Source: Liquidambar formosana (lineage: Eukaryota > Streptophyta > Magnoliopsida > Saxifragales > Altingiaceae). From it: 64,000 bases of DNA. The notes beneath the pieces were generated by a model. The model searched no databases and was not told the origin of the DNA. It saw only the letters and a list, made by a program, of their open reading frames with translations. Shown in pieces: positions 24,694 through 39,400 of the stretch (the first letter of the stretch is position 1; every line of letters begins with the position of its first letter). The stretch covers positions 1 to 64,000 of the forward strand of contig JBBPBK010000082.1 in assembly GCA_039720395.1 (NCBI GenBank), in the 5' to 3' direction. Made by a program: the position numbers and the translations under genes.

Positions 24694-27600
24694 GAGTATA
24701 GAGCCTCAATGGATGTCTAGGAAGCGTTGTGAGGCTCCCACCAGTCCATGGTGACACTAACTGAGTCTACAGAGAGTCGTGGACTCCAGAAAGCCTCCTA
24801 CGATATTTTGGAGCGTATAGAGCTCCTACGGGTATCTAGAAAGCGTTATGAGGCTCCCATGAGTGTTTGATTGCCTTAACTGAGCATAGCGAGTGTTGTG
24901 AACTCTAGTGAGCCTCCTATGAATTATTTTTTCAATGTGTATAGAGCCTCAATAGATGTCTAGGAAGCGTTGTGGGGCTCCCACCAGTCTATGGTGAATC
25001 TACCTGAGTCTACGGAGCGTCATGGACTCTAAAAAGCCTCATAGGATATTTTGGAGCATATAGACCTCTTACGGTTATCTAGGAAGCGTTGTGGGGCTCC
25101 CACCAGTCTATGGCAAATCTACCTGAGTCTACAGTGACTCATGGACTCTAGAAAGCCTCCTACGATATTTTGGAGCGTATAGAGCTCTTATGGTTATCTA
25201 AAAAGCATTGTGAGGCTCCCACGAGACTTCAATGACTCTAATTGAGTATAGTGAGCGTTGTGAACTCTAGAGAGCCTCCAATGAATTTCTTTGTTAGGTG
25301 TATAAGGCCTCATTGGATGTTTAGAAAGCGTTACGGGGCTTCCACGAGTCTATGGGAACTTTTATTATGTCTAGAGGGAAACATGGACTCTTGAAAGCTT
25401 GCTACAATTTTTTTGCAATGTATAGTGCTCCTACAAGTATCTAGAAAGCGTTATGAGGCTCCCACGTGTGTTTGATGGCTCTAATTTAGTATAGCGAGTG
25501 TTGTGAACTCTAGAGAGCCTCCTATGAATTTTTTTACGTGTATTGAACCTTAGTGGATGTCTGGGCTGCGTTGTGAGGCACCCACCAGTCTATGGTGACT
25601 CTAACTGAGTCAATGGAGCGTCGTGGACTCTAGAAACCCTCGTACGATATTTTGGAGCGTATAGAGCTCTTACGAGTATCTAGAAAGCGTTATGAGGCTC
25701 CCACGATGTTTGGTGACTTGAATTGAGGATAGCGAGTGTTGTGAACTCTAGAGAGCCTCCTATGAATTTTTTTTTTTTTTAATGTGTATAGAGCCTCAAT
25801 GGATGTCTAGGAAGCGTTGTGGGGCTCCCACCAGTCTATGGTAAATCTGCCAGAGACTATAGAGCCTCATGGACTCTAGAAAGCCTCTGATGATATTTTG
25901 GAGCGTATAGAGCTCTTACGGTTATCTAGAAAGCGTTGTGGGGCTCCCACGACTCTTCGATGACTCTAATTGAGTATAGTGAGCGTTGCGAACTCTAGAG
26001 AGCCTCCTATGAATTTTTTTTGAGTATAGAGCCTCAATGGATGTCTAGAAAGCGTTATGCGGCTCCCACGAGTGCTTGGCGACTTGAATTGAGGATAGCG
26101 AGTGTTGTGAACAATGAATTTTTTTTATAATGTGTATAGAGCCTCAACGGATGTCTAGGAAGCTTTGTGGGGCTCCCACCAGTCTATGGTAAATCTACTT
26201 GAGTCTACAGAGACTCATGGACTCTAGAAAGCCTCCTACGATATTTTCGAGCGTATGGAGCTCTTACGGTTATCTAGAAAGCGTTGTGAGGCTCCCACGA
26301 GTCTTCGATGACTCTAATCGAGTATAGTGAGCGTTGCGAACTCTACAGAGCCTCCAATGAATTTTTTTTTTTTACTATAGACCCTCAATGGATGTCTAGG
26401 AAGCGTTGTGATCCTCCCACCAGTCTTTGGTGACTCTTACTGAGTCTACAGAGCATCATGGACTCTAGAAAGCCCCCTACGATATTTCGGAGCATATAGA
26501 GCTCCTATGGGTCCAGAAAGCGTTGTGAGGCTTACTCGAGTCTTTGATGACTCTAATTGAGTATAACGAGCATTGTGAACTCTAGAGAGCCTCCTTAGAA
26601 TTTTTTTACGTGTATAGAGCCTCAGTGGATGTCTAGGAAGCGTTGTGAGGCTCCCACCAATCTACGGTGACTCTAACTGAGTCTACAAAGCGTCGTGGAC
26701 TCTAGAAAGCGTCGTATGATATTTCGGAGCGTATCGGGCTCCTATGGGTGTCTAGAAAGCGTTGGGAGGCTTACTCGAGTTTTTGACGGCTCTAATTGAG
26801 TATAACGAGCGTTTTGAACTATAGGAAGCCACCTAAGAATTTTTTTACGTGTATAGAGCCTCAGTGGGTGTCTTGGAAGTGTTGTGAGGCTCCCACCAGT
26901 CTATGGTGACTCTAACTTAATCTAGAAAGCGTCGTGGACTCTAGAAAGCCTCTTACGATATTTTGAAGCGTATAGAGCTCCTACGGGTATCTGGAAGCGT
27001 TATGACGCTCCCACGAGTCTTTGACGACTCTAATTGGGTTTTGTGAGTGTTGTGAACTCTAGAGAGCCTGCAATGAATTTCTTTTTTAGGTGTATAAGGC
27101 CTCATTGGATGTTTAGAAAGCGTTGTGGGGCTTCCATGAGTCTATGGCAACTTTTATTATGTCTAGAGGGAAACTTGGACTCCTGAAAGCTTGCTACAAT
27201 TTTTTTTTGCAATGTATAGTGCTCCTATGGGTATCTAGAAAGCGTTATGAGGCTCCCACGAGTGTTTGATGACTCTAATTGAGTATAGCTAGTGTTGTGA
27301 GCTCTAGAGAGCCTCCAATGAATTTATTTACGTGTATTGAACCTTAGTGGATGTCTAGGCTACATTGTGAGGCACCCACCAGTCTATGGTGACTCTAACT
27401 GAGTCTATGGAGCGTCGTGGACTCTAGAAACCCTCGTACGATATTTTGGAGCGTATAGAGCGCATACGAGTATCTAGAAAGCATTATGAGGCTCCCATGA
27501 GTGTTTGGTGACTTGAATTGAGGATAGCGGGTGTTGTGAACTCTAGAGAGCCTCCTATGAATTTTTTTTTAAAATGTGTATAGAGCCTCAATGGATGTCT

Positions 27601-30600
27601 AGGGAGTGATAGACACTAGAAAGCCTCCTACGATATTTTGGAGCGTATAGAACTCTTACGGTTATCTAGAAAGCGTTGTGGGGCTCCCACCAGTCTATGG
27701 TAAATCTACCAGAGTCTCTAGAGCCTCATAGACACTAGAAAGCCTCCTACGATATTTTGGAGCGTATAGAGCTCTTGCGGTTATCTAGAAAGCGTTGTGG
27801 GGCTCCCACGACTCTTCGATGACTCTAATTGAGTATAGCGAGCGTTATAAACTCTAGAGAGCCTCCTAAGAATTTTTTTTTTTTTAGTATAGAGCCTCAA
27901 TGGATGTCTAGAAAGCGTTATGTGGCTCCCACGAGTGTTTGGCGACTTGAATTGAGGATAGCGAGTGTTGTGAACTATGAATTTTTTTTTTAATGTGCAT
28001 AGAGCCTCAACGGATGTCTAGGAAGCTTTGTGGGGCTCCCACCAGTCTATGGTAAATCTGCCTGAGTCTAAAGAGACTCATGGACTCTAGAAAGCCTCCT
28101 ACGATATTTTGGAGCGTATAGAGCTCTTACGGTTATCTAGAAAGCGTTGTGAGGCTCCCACGAGTCTTGGATGACTATAATTGAGTACAGTGAGCGTTGC
28201 AAACTCTACAGAGCCTCCTATGAATTTTTTTTTTTTTTTACTATAGAGCCTCAATGGATGTCTAGGAAGCGTTGTGATGCTCCCACCACTCTATGGTGAC
28301 TCTTACTGAGTCTACAGAGCGTCATGGACTCTAGAAAGCCCCCTACGATATTTCGGAGCATATAGAGCTCCTATGCGTCCAGAAAGCGTTGTGAGGCTTA
28401 CTCGAGTCTTTGATGACTCTAATTGAGTATAACGAGTGTTGTGAACTCTAGAGAGCCTCCTAAGAATTTTTTTACATGTATAGAGCCTCAGTGGATGTCT
28501 AGGAAGCGTTGTGAGGCTCCCACTAATCTACGGTGACTCTAACTGAGTCTACAGAGCGTCGTGGACTCTAGAAAGCCTCGTACGATATTTCAGAGCGTAT
28601 CGGGCTCCTATGGGTGTCTAGAAAGCGTTGTGAGGCTTACTCGAGTCTTTGACGACTCTAATTGAGTATAACAAGCGTTTTGAACTATAGGGAGCCACCT
28701 AAGAATTTTTTTACATGTAGAGAGCCTCAGTGGGTGTCTTGGAAGTGTTGTGAGGCTCCCACCAGTCTATGGTGACTTTAACTGAGTCTAGAAAGCGTCG
28801 TAGACCCTAGAAAGCCTCCTACGATATTTTGAAGCGTATAGAGCTCCTACGGGTATCTGGAAGCGTTATGAGGCTCCCATGAGTCTTTGACGGCTCTAAT
28901 TGGGTTTAGTGAGTGTTGTGAACTCTAGAGAGCCTCCAATGAATTTCTTTTTTAGGTGTATAAGGCCTCATTGGATGTTTAGAAAGTGTTGTGGGGCATC
29001 CACGAGTCCATGGCAACTTTTATTATCTCTAGAGGGAAACATGGACTCTTAAAAGCTTGCTACAATTTTTTTGCAATGTATAGTGCTCCTACAAGTATCT
29101 AGAAAGCGTTATGAGGCTCCCACGAGTGTTTGATGGCTCTAATTTAGTATAGTGAGTGTTGTGAACTCTAGAGAGCCTTCTATGAATTATTTTACATTTA
29201 TAGAACCGCAGTGGATGTCTAGGCAGCGTTGTGAGGCACCCACCAGTCTATGGTGACTCTAACTGAGTCTATGGAGCGTCGTGGACTCTAGAAACCCTCG
29301 TACGATATTTTGGAGCGTATAGAGCTCTTACGAGTATCTAGAAAGTGTTATGAGGCTCCCACGATTGTTTGGCGACTTGAATTGAGGATAGTGAGTGTTG
29401 TGAACATTAGAGGGCCTCCTATGAATATTTTATTTTATTTATTTTTTTATTTTTATGTGTATAGAGCCTCAGTGGATGTCTAGGAAGCGTTGTGAGGCTC
29501 CCACCAATCTACGGTGACTCTAACTGAGTCTACAGAGCGTCGTGGACTCTAGAAAGCGTCGTACGATATTTCGGAGCGTATCGGGCTCCTATGGGTGTCT
29601 AGAAAGCGTTGGGAGGCTTACTCGAGTCTTTGACGACTCTAATTGAGTATAACGAGCGTTTTGAACTATAGGGAGCCACCTAAGAATTTTTTTACGTGTA
29701 TAGAGCCTCAGTGGCTGTCTTGGAAGTATTATGAGGCTCCCACCAGTCTATGGTGACTCTAACTGAGTCTAGAAAGTGTCGTGGACTCTAGAAAGCCTCT
29801 TACAATATTTTGAAGCGTATGGAGCTCCTACGGGTATCTGGAAGTGTTATGAGGCTCCCACGAGTCTTTGACGACTCTAATTGGGTTTTGTGAGTGTTGT
29901 GAACTCTAGAGAGCCTCCAATGAATTTCTTTTTTAGGTGTATAAGGCCTCATTGGATGTTTAGAAAGCGTTGTGGGGCATCCACGAGTCTATGGCAACTT
30001 TTATTATGTCTACAGGGAAACTTGGACTCTTGAAAGCTTGCTACAATTTTTTTGCAATGTATAGTGCTCCTATGGGTATCTAGAAAGCGTTATGAGGCTC
30101 CCACAAGTGTTTGATGACTCTAATTGAGTATAGCGAGTGTTGTGAGCTCTAGAGAGCCTCCTATGAATTTTTTTACGTGTATAGAATCGCAGTGGATGTC
30201 TAGGCGGCGTTGTGAGGCACCCACCAGTCTATGGTGACTCTAACTGAGTCTATAGAGCGTCGTGGACTCTAGAAACCCTCATACGATATTTTGGAGCTTA
30301 TAGAGCTCTTACGAGTATCTAGAAAGCGTTATGAGGCTCCCACGAGTGTTTGGCGACTTGAAATGAGGATAGCGAGTGTTGTGAACTATGAATTTTTTTT
30401 TTAATGTGCATAGAGCCTCAACGGATGTCTAGGAAGCTTTGTGGGGCTCCCACCAGTCTATGGTAAATCTACCTAAGTCTACAGAGACTCATGGACTCTA
30501 GAAAGCCTCCTACGATATTTTGGAGCGTATAGAGCTCTTACGGTTATCTAGAAAGCGTTGTGAGGCTCCCACGTGTCTTCGATGACTCTAATTGAGTACA

Positions 30601-33382
30601 GTGAGCATTGCGAACTCTACAAAGCCTCGTATGAATTTTTTTTTTTTTTTTACTATAGAGCCTCAATGGATGTCTAGGAAGCGTTGTGATGCTCCCACCA
30701 GTCTATGGTGACTCTTACCGAGTCTACAGAGCGTCATGGACTCTAGAAAGCCCCCTACTATATTTTGGAGCATATAGAGCTCCTATGGGTCCAGAAAGCG
30801 TTGTGAGGCTTACTCGAGTCTTTGATGACTCTAATTGAGTATAACGAGCGTTGTGAACTCTAGAGAGCCTCCTAAGAATTTTTTTACGTGTATAGAGCCT
30901 CAGTGGATGTCTAGGAAACGTTGTGAGGCTCCCACCAATCTACGGTGACTCTAAATGAGTCTACAGAGCGTCGTGGACTCTAGAAAGCCTCGTACGATAT
31001 TTCGGAGTGTATCGGGCTCCTATGGGTGTCTAGAAAGCGTTGTGAGGCTTACTCGAGTCTTTGACGACTCTAATTGAGTATAACGAGCGTTTTGAACTAT
31101 AGGGAGCCACCTAAGAATTTTTTTACATGTAGAGAGCCTCAGTGGGTGTCTTGGAAGGGTTGTGAGGCTCCCACCAGTCTATGGTGACTCTAACTGAGTC
31201 TAGAAAGCGTCGTAGACCCTAGAAAGCCTCCTACTATATTTTGAAGCGTATAGAGCTCCTACGGGTATCTAGAAGCGTTATGAGGCTCCCACGAGTCTTT
31301 GAGGACTCTAATTGGGTTTTGTGAGTGTTGTGAACGCTAGAGAGCCTCCAATGAATTTCTTTTTTAGGTGTATAAGGCCTCATTGGATGTTTAGAAAGCG
31401 TTGTGGGGCATCCATGAGTCTATGGCAACTTTTATTATGTCTAGAGGGAAACTTGGACTCTTGAAAGCTTGCTACAATTTTTTGCAATGTATAGTGCTCC
31501 TATGGGTATCTAGAAAGCGTTATAAGGCTCCCACAAGTGTTTGATGACTCTAATTGAGTATAGCGAGTGTTGTGAGCTCTAGAGAGCCTCCTATGAATTT
31601 TTTTACATGTATAGAATCGCAGTGGATGTCTAGGCGGCGTTGTGAGGCACCCACCAGTCCATGGTGACTCTAACTGAGTCTATGGAGCGTCGTGGACTCT
31701 AGAAACCCTCATACGATATTTTGGAGCTTATAGAGCTCTTACGAGTATCTAGAAAGCGTTATGAGGCTCCCACGAGTGTTTGGTGACTTGAATTGAGGAT
31801 AGTGAGTGTTGTGAACTCTAGAGAGCCTCTTATGAATTTATTTTTTTAATGTGTATAAAGCCTCAATGGATGTCTAGGAAGCGTTGTGGGGCTCCCACCT
31901 GTCTATGGTAAATCTACCAGAGTCTACAGAGCCTGATGTACTCTAGAAAGCCTCCTACGATATTTTAGAGCATATAGAGCTCTTACGGTTATCTAGAAAG
32001 CGTTGTGGGGCTCTCGCGAGTCTTCGATGACTCTAATTGAGTATAGTGAGCGTTGCGAACTCTGGAGAGCCTCCTATGAATTTTTTTTTAGTATAGAACC
32101 TTAATGGATGTTTAGGAAGCGTTGTGAGGCTCCCACCAATCTATGGTGACTCTAGCTGAGTCTACATTGCGTCGTGGACTCTAGAAAGCCTCATACGATA
32201 TTTCGGAGTGTATAGAGCTCCTATGGGTGGCTAGAAAGCGTTGTGAGGCTTACTCGAGTCATTGACGACTCTAATTGAGTATGAAGAGCGTTTTGAACTA
32301 TTGGGGGCCTCCTAAGAATTTTCTTACGTGTATAGAGCCCCAATGGGTGCTATGGAAGCGTTGTGAGGCTCCCACCAGTCTATGGTGACTCTAACTGAGT
32401 CTACAGAGTGTCGTGGACACTAGAAAGCCTCCTACGATATTTTGAAGCGTATAGAGCTTAGGAAGCATTGTGTGGCTCCCACCAATCTATGGTGACTCTA
32501 ACTGAGTCTACATTGCGTCGTGGACTCTAGAAAGCCTCGTACGATATTTCGGAGTGTATAGAGCTCCTATGGGTGGCTAGAAAGCATTGTGAGGCTTACT
32601 CGAGTCATTAACGACTCTAATTGAGTATGACGAGCGTTTTGAACTATTGGGGGCCTCCTAAGAATTTTCTTACGTGTATAGAGCCTCAGTGGGTGCTATG
32701 GAAGCGTTGTGAGGCTCCCACCAGTCTATGGTGACTCTAACTGAGTCTACAGAGTGTCGTGGACTCTAGAAAGCCTCCTACGATATTTTGAAGCGTATAG
32801 AGCTCGTACAGGTATCTGGAAGCGTTATGACGCTCCCACTAGTCTTTGATGACTCTAATTGGGTTTAGTGAGTGTTGTGAAGTCAAGAGAGCCTCCAATG
32901 AATTTTGTTTTTTGGTGTATACGGCCTCGTTGGATGTTTAGAAAGCGTTGTGGGGGTTCAACGAGTCTATGGCAACTTTAATTATGTCTAGAGGGAAACA
33001 TGGACTCTTGAAAGCTTGCTACAATTTTTTTGCAATGTATGGTGCTCCTACGAGTATCTAGAATGCGTTATGAGGCTCCCACGAGTGTTTGATGACTCTA
33101 ATTTAGAATAGCGAGTGTTGTGAACTCTAGAGAGCCTCCTATGAATTTTTTTACGTGTACAGAACCTTAGTGGATGTCTAGGCAGCGTTTTGAGGCACCC
33201 ACCAGTCTATGGTGACTCTAACTGAGTCTATGGAGCGTCGTGGACTCTAGAAACCCTCGTACGATATTTTGGAGCATATAGAGCTCTTACGAGTATCTAA
33301 AAAGCGTTATGAGGCTCCCACGAGTGTTTGGCGACTTGAATTGAGAATAGCGAGTGTTGTGAACGTTAGAGGGCCTCTTATG

Positions 33383-33415
<33 letters not shown>

Positions 33416-33430
33416 TTTTTTTTATGTGTA
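22564..33430. repeat. Satellite block, older and irregularly organised
   Basis: Dimers of the same family without one clean HOR. The marker GAGGCACCCACC recurs at about 22,827, 24,230, 25,585, 27,371, 29,228, 30,202, 31,640 and 33,192, so spacings vary from about 0.97 to 1.86 kb. A partial HOR of about 1.86 kb is visible between 25,800 and 29,400. Local accidents include an out-of-register 119-bp duplication (27,609-27,728), a duplication of about 346 bp (32,114-32,805), a deletion in a B half near 24,163, and long T-tracts at 24,664 and 33,385. I see no genes. Confidence 0.85.
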
Positions 33431-36400
33431 TAGAGCCTCAATGGATGTCTATGATGACCCTTACTGAGTCTACAAAGCGTCATGGACTTTAGAAAGCCCC
33501 TTACAATATTTCGGAGCGTATAGAGCTCCTATGGGTGTCTAGAAAGCGTTGTGAGGCTCCCACCAGTCTATGGTGACTCTAACTGAGTCTACAGAGCGTC
33601 GTGGACTCTAAAAAGCCTCCTACGATATTTTGGAGCGTATAGAGCTCCAACGGGTATCTAGAAAGCGTTATGAGGCTCCCACGAGTGTTTGACTGCCATA
33701 ATTGAGCATAGCAACTGTTGTGAACTCTAGGGAGCCTCCTATGAATTATTTTTTTTAATGTCTATAGAGCCTCAATGGATGTCTAGGAAGCATTGTGGGG
33801 TCAATGGTAAATCTACCTAAGTCCACAGAGCGTCATGGATTCTAGAAAGCCTCCTACGATATTTTGGAGCATATAAAGCTCTTACGGTTATCTAGAAAGC
33901 GTTTTGAGGCTCCCACGAGTCTTCGATGACTCTAGTTGAGTATAGTGAGTGTTGCGAACTCTAGAGAGCCTCCTTTGAATTTGTTTTGAGTATAGGGCCT
34001 CAATGGATGCCTAGGAAGCGTTGTGATGCTCCCACCAGTCTATCGTGACTCTTACAGAATCTACAGAGCGTCATGGACTCTAGAAAGCCCCCTACGATAT
34101 TTCGGAGCGTATAGAGCTCCTATGGTTATCTAGAAACCGTTGTGAGGCTCCCACGAGTGTTTAATGACTCTAATTGGGTATAGCGAGTGTTGTGAGCTCT
34201 AGAGAGCCTCCTATGAATTTTTCTACGTGTATTGAATCTCAGTGGATGTCTAGACTGCGTTGTGAGGCACCCACCGGTCTATGGTGAATCTAACTGAGTC
34301 TATGGAGCGTCGTGGACTCTTGAAACCCTCGTACGATATTTTGGAGCGTATAGAGCTCTTATGAGTATCTAGAAAGTGTTATGAGGCTCCCACGAGTGTT
34401 TGGCGACTTGAATTGAGGATAGTGAGTGTTGTGAACTCTAGAGAGCCTCCTATGAATTTTTTTTTTTTTTAATGTGCATAGAGCCTCAATGGATGTCTAG
34501 GAAGCGTTGTGGGGCTCCCACCAGTCCATGGTAAATCTACCTGAGTCTACAGAACTTCATGGTCTCTAGAAAGCCTCCTACGGTATTTTGGAGCGTATAG
34601 AGCTCTTACGGTTATCTAGAAAGCGTTGTGAGGCTCCCACGAGTCTTCGATGACTCTAATTGAGCATAGTGAGCGTTGCGAACTCTAGAGAGCCTCCTAT
34701 GAATTTTTTTTTTTGAGTATAGAGCCTCAATGGATGTCTAGGAAGCGTTGTGATGCTCCCACCAGTCTATGGTGACTCTTGCTGAGTCAACAGAGCGTCG
34801 TGGACTCTAGAAAGCCTCCTGCGATATTTCGGAGCGTATAGTGCTCCTATGGGTCTAGAAAGCGTAGTGAGGCTTACTCGAATCTTTGATGACTCTAATT
34901 GAGTATAACAAACGTTGTGAACTCTCGAGAGCCTCCTAAGAATTTATTTACGTGTATAGAGCCTCAGTGGATGTCTAGGGAGCGTTATGAGGCTCCCACC
35001 AATCAATGGTGACTCTAACTGAGTCTACAGAGCGTCGTGGACTCTAGAAAGCCTCGTACGATATTTCGGAGCATATGGAGCTCCTATGGGTGTCTAGAAA
35101 GCGTTGTGATGCTTACTCGAGTCTTTGAAGTCTCTAATTGTGTATAACAAGCGTTTTGAACTATAGGGCGCCTCCTAAGAATTTTTTTATGTGTATGGAG
35201 CCTCAGTGGGTGGCTGGGAAGCGTTGTGAGGCTCCCACCAGTCTACGGTGACTCTAACTGAGTCTATAGAGCGTCGTGGACTCGAGAAAGCTTCCTAAAA
35301 TATTTTGAAGCGTATAGAGCTCCTACGGGTATCTGGAAGCGTTATGAGGCTCCCACGAGTCTTTAACGACTCTAATTGGGTTTAGTGAGTGTTGTGAACT
35401 ATAGAGAGCCTCCAATGAATTTTTTTTTTTTTTTTTAGGTGTATAAGGCCTCATTGGATGTTTAGAAAGCGTTGTGGGGCATCCACAGGTCTACGGCTAC
35501 TTTTATTACGTCTAGAGGGAATCATGGACTCTTGAAAGCTTGCTACAATTTTTTTGCAATGTATAGTGCTCCTATGGGTATCTAGAAAGCGTTATGAGGC
35601 TCCCGCGAGTGTTTGATGACTCTAATTGAGTATAGCGAGTGTTGTGAGCTCTAGAGAGCCTCCTATGAACTTTTTTACAGCTATTGAACCTCAATGGATG
35701 CCTACGCAACGTTGTGAGGCACCCACCAGTCTATGGTGACTCTAACTGAGTCTATGGAGCGTCATGGACTCTTGAAACCCTGGTACGATATTTTGGAGCG
35801 TATAGAGCTCTTATGAGTATCTAGAAAGTGTTATGAGGCTCCCACGAGTGTTTGGCGACTTGAATTGAGGATAGTGAGTGTTGTGAACTCTAGAGAGCCT
35901 CCAATGAATTTTTTTTTTTTTTTAATGTGCATAGAGCCTCAATGGATGTCTAGGAAGCGTTGTGGGGCTCCCACCAGTCCATGGTAAATCTACCTGAGTC
36001 TACAGAACCTCATGGTCTCTAGAAAGCCTCCTACGGTATTTTGGAGCGTATAGAGCTCTTACGGTTATCTAGAAAGCGTTGTGAGGCTCCCACGAATCTT
36101 CGATGACTCTAATTGAGCATAGTGAGCGTTGCGAACTCTAGAGAGCCTCCTATGAATTTTTTTTTTTAGTATAGAGCCTCAATGGATGTCTCGGAAGCGT
36201 TGTGATGTTCCCACCAGTCTATGGTGACTCTTGCTGAGTCTACAGAGAGTGTCATGGACTCTAGAAAGCCTCCTGCGATATTTCGGAGCGTATAGTGCTC
36301 CTATGGGTCTAGAAAGCGTAGTGAGGCTTACTCGAATCTTTGATGACTCTAATTGAGTATAACAAGCGTTGTGAACTCTCGAGAGCCTCCTAAGAATTTA

Positions 36401-39400
36401 TTTACGTGTATAGAGCCTCAGTGGATGTCTAGGGAGCGTTATGAGGCTCCCACCAATCAATGGTGACTCTAACTGAGTCTACAGAGCGTCGTGGACTCTA
36501 GAAAGTCTCGTACGATATTTCGGAGCATATGGAGCTCCTATGGGTGTCTAGAAAGCGTTGTGACGCTTACTCGAGTCTTTGACGTCTCTAATTGTGTATA
36601 ACAAGCGTTTTGAACTATAGGGCGCCTCCTAAGAATTTTTTTTATGTGTATAGAGCCTCAATGGGTGGCTGGGAAGCGTTGTGAGGCTCCCACCAGTCTA
36701 TGGTGACTCTAACTGAGTCTATAGAGCGTCATGGACTCGAGAAAGCTTCCTAAAATATTTTGAAGCGTATAGAGCTCCTACGGGTATCTGGAAGCGTTAT
36801 GAGGCTCCCACGAGTCTTTAACGACTCTAATTGGGTTTAGTGAGTGTTGTGAACTCTAGAGAGCCTCCAATGAATTTTTTTTTTTTTAGGTGTATAAGGC
36901 CTCATTGGATGTTTAGAAAGCGTTGTGGGGCATCCACGGGTCTACGGCTACTTTTATTATGTCTAGAGGGAATCATGGACTCTTGAAAGCTTGCTACAAT
37001 TTTCTTGCAATGTATAGTGCACCTATGGGTATCTTGAAAGCGTTATGAGGCTCCCGCGAGTGTTTGATGACTCTAATTGAATATAGCGAGTGTTGTGAGC
37101 TCTAGAAAGCCTCCTATGAACTCTTTTACGGGTATTGAACCTCAATGGATGCCTACGCAACGTTGTGAGGCACCCACCAGTCTATGGTGACTCTAACTGA
37201 GTCTATGGAGCGTCATGGACTCTTGAAACCCTCGTACGATATTTTGGAGAGTATAGAGCTCTTATGAGTATCTAGAAAGCGTTATGAGGCTCCCACGAGT
37301 GTTTGGCGACTTGAATTGAGGATAGTGTGTGTTGTGAACTCTAGAGAGCCTCCTATGAATTTTTTTTTTAATGTGCATAGAGCCTCAATGGATGTCTAGG
37401 AAGCGTTGTGGGGCTCCCACCAGTCTATGGTAAATCTACCTGAGTCTACAGAGCCTCATGGACTCTAGAAAGCCTCCTACGGTATTTTGGAGCGTATAGA
37501 GCTCTTACTGTTATCCAGAAAGCGTTGTGAGGCTCCCACGAGTCTTCGATGACTCTAATTGAGCATAGTGAGTGTTGCGAACTCTAGAGATCCCCCTATG
37601 AATTTTTTTTTGAGTATAGAGCCACAATGGATGTCTAGGAAGCGTTGTGAGGCTCCCACCAGTCTATGGTGATTCTAACTGAGTCTACAGAGCGCCGTGG
37701 ACTCTAGAAAGCCTGCTACGATATTTTGGAGCGTATAGAGCTCCTACGGGTATCTAGAAAGCGTTATGAGGCTCCCACGAGTGTTTGACTGCCATAATTG
37801 AGCATAGCAACTATTATGAACTCTAGGGTGCCCCCTATGAATTATTCTTTTAATGTGTATAGAGCCTCAATGGATGTCTAGGAAGCGTTGTGGGGTCTAT
37901 GGCAAATCTACCTGAGTCTACAGAGCGTCATGGACTCTAGAAAGCCTCCTACGATATTTTGGAGCGTATAAAGCTTTTACGGTTATCTAGAAAGCATTTT
38001 GAGGCTCCCATGAGTCTTCGATGACTCTAATTGAGTACAGTGAGCGTTGCGAACTCTAGACTGCCTCCTATTAATTTTTCTTTTTAGTATAGAGCCTCAA
38101 TGGATGTCTAGGAAGCGTTGTGATGCTCTCACCAGTCTATGGTGACTCTTACAGAATCTACAGAGCGTCATGGACTCTAGAACGCCCCCTACGATATTTC
38201 GGAGCGTATAGAGCTCCTACGGTTATCTAGAAAGCGTTGTGAGGCTCCCACGAGTGTTTAATGACTCTAATTGGGTATAGCGAGTGTTGTGAGCTCTAGA
38301 GAGCCTCCTATGAATTTTTTTACGTGTATTGAACTGCAGTGGATGTCTAGGCAGCGTTGTGAGGCACCCACCAGTCTATGGTGACTCTAACTGAGTCTAT
38401 GGAGCGTCGTGGACTCTAGAAACCCTCGTACGATATTTTGGAGCGTATAGAGCTCTTATGAGTATCTAGAATGCCTTATGAGGCTCCCACGAGTGTTTGG
38501 CGACTTGAATTGAGGACAGTGAGTGTTGTGAGCTCTAGAGAGCCTCCTATGAATTTTTTTTTTTAATATGCATAGAGCCTCAATGGATGTCTAGGAAGCG
38601 TTGTGGGGTTCCCACCAGTCTATGGTAAACCTACCTGAGTCTACAGAGCCTCATGGACTCTAGAAAGCCTCCTACGATATTTTGTAGCGTATAAAGCTCT
38701 TACGGTTATCTAGAAAGTGTTTTGAGGCTCCCACGAGTCTTCGATGACTCTAATTGAGTATAGTGAGCGTTGCGAACTCTAGAGAGCCTCCTATGAATTT
38801 TTTTTGAGTATAGAGCCTCAATGGATGTCTAGGAAGCGTTGTGATGCTCTCACCAGTCTATGGTGACTCTTACAAAATCTACAGAGCGTCATGGACTCTA
38901 GAAAGCCCCCTACGATATTTCGGAGCGTATAGAGCTCCTACGGTTATCTAGAAAGCGTTGTGAGGCTCCCACGAGTGTTTAATGACTCTAATTGGGTATA
39001 ACGAGTGTTGTGAGCTCTAGAGAGCCTCCTATGAATTTTTTTACGTGTAATGAACCGTAGTGGATGTCTAGGCTGCGTTGTGAGGCACCCACCAGTCTAT
39101 GGTGACTCTAACTGAGTCTATGGAGCGTCGTGGACTCTAGAAACCCTCGTACGATATTTTGGAGCGTATAGAGCCCTTATGAGTATCTAGAATGCCTTAT
39201 GAGGCTCCCACGAGTGTTTGGCGACTTGAATTGAGGATAGTGAGTGTTGTGAACTCTAGAGAGCCTCCTATGAATTTTTTTTTTTAATGTGCATAGAGCC
39301 TCAATGGATGTTTAGGAAGCGTTGTGGGGCTCCCACCAGTCTATGGTAAATCTACCTGAGTCTACAGAGCCTCATGGTCTCTAGAAAGCCTCCTACGGTA

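Noticed and set aside
26723..26738. Possible CENP-B-box-like sequence TTCGGAGCGTATCGGG
   Set aside because: The spacing between TTCG and CGGG is one base too long for the known core, and only a few dimers carry it (also near 28,590, 29,580 and 31,010). A chance match is more likely.
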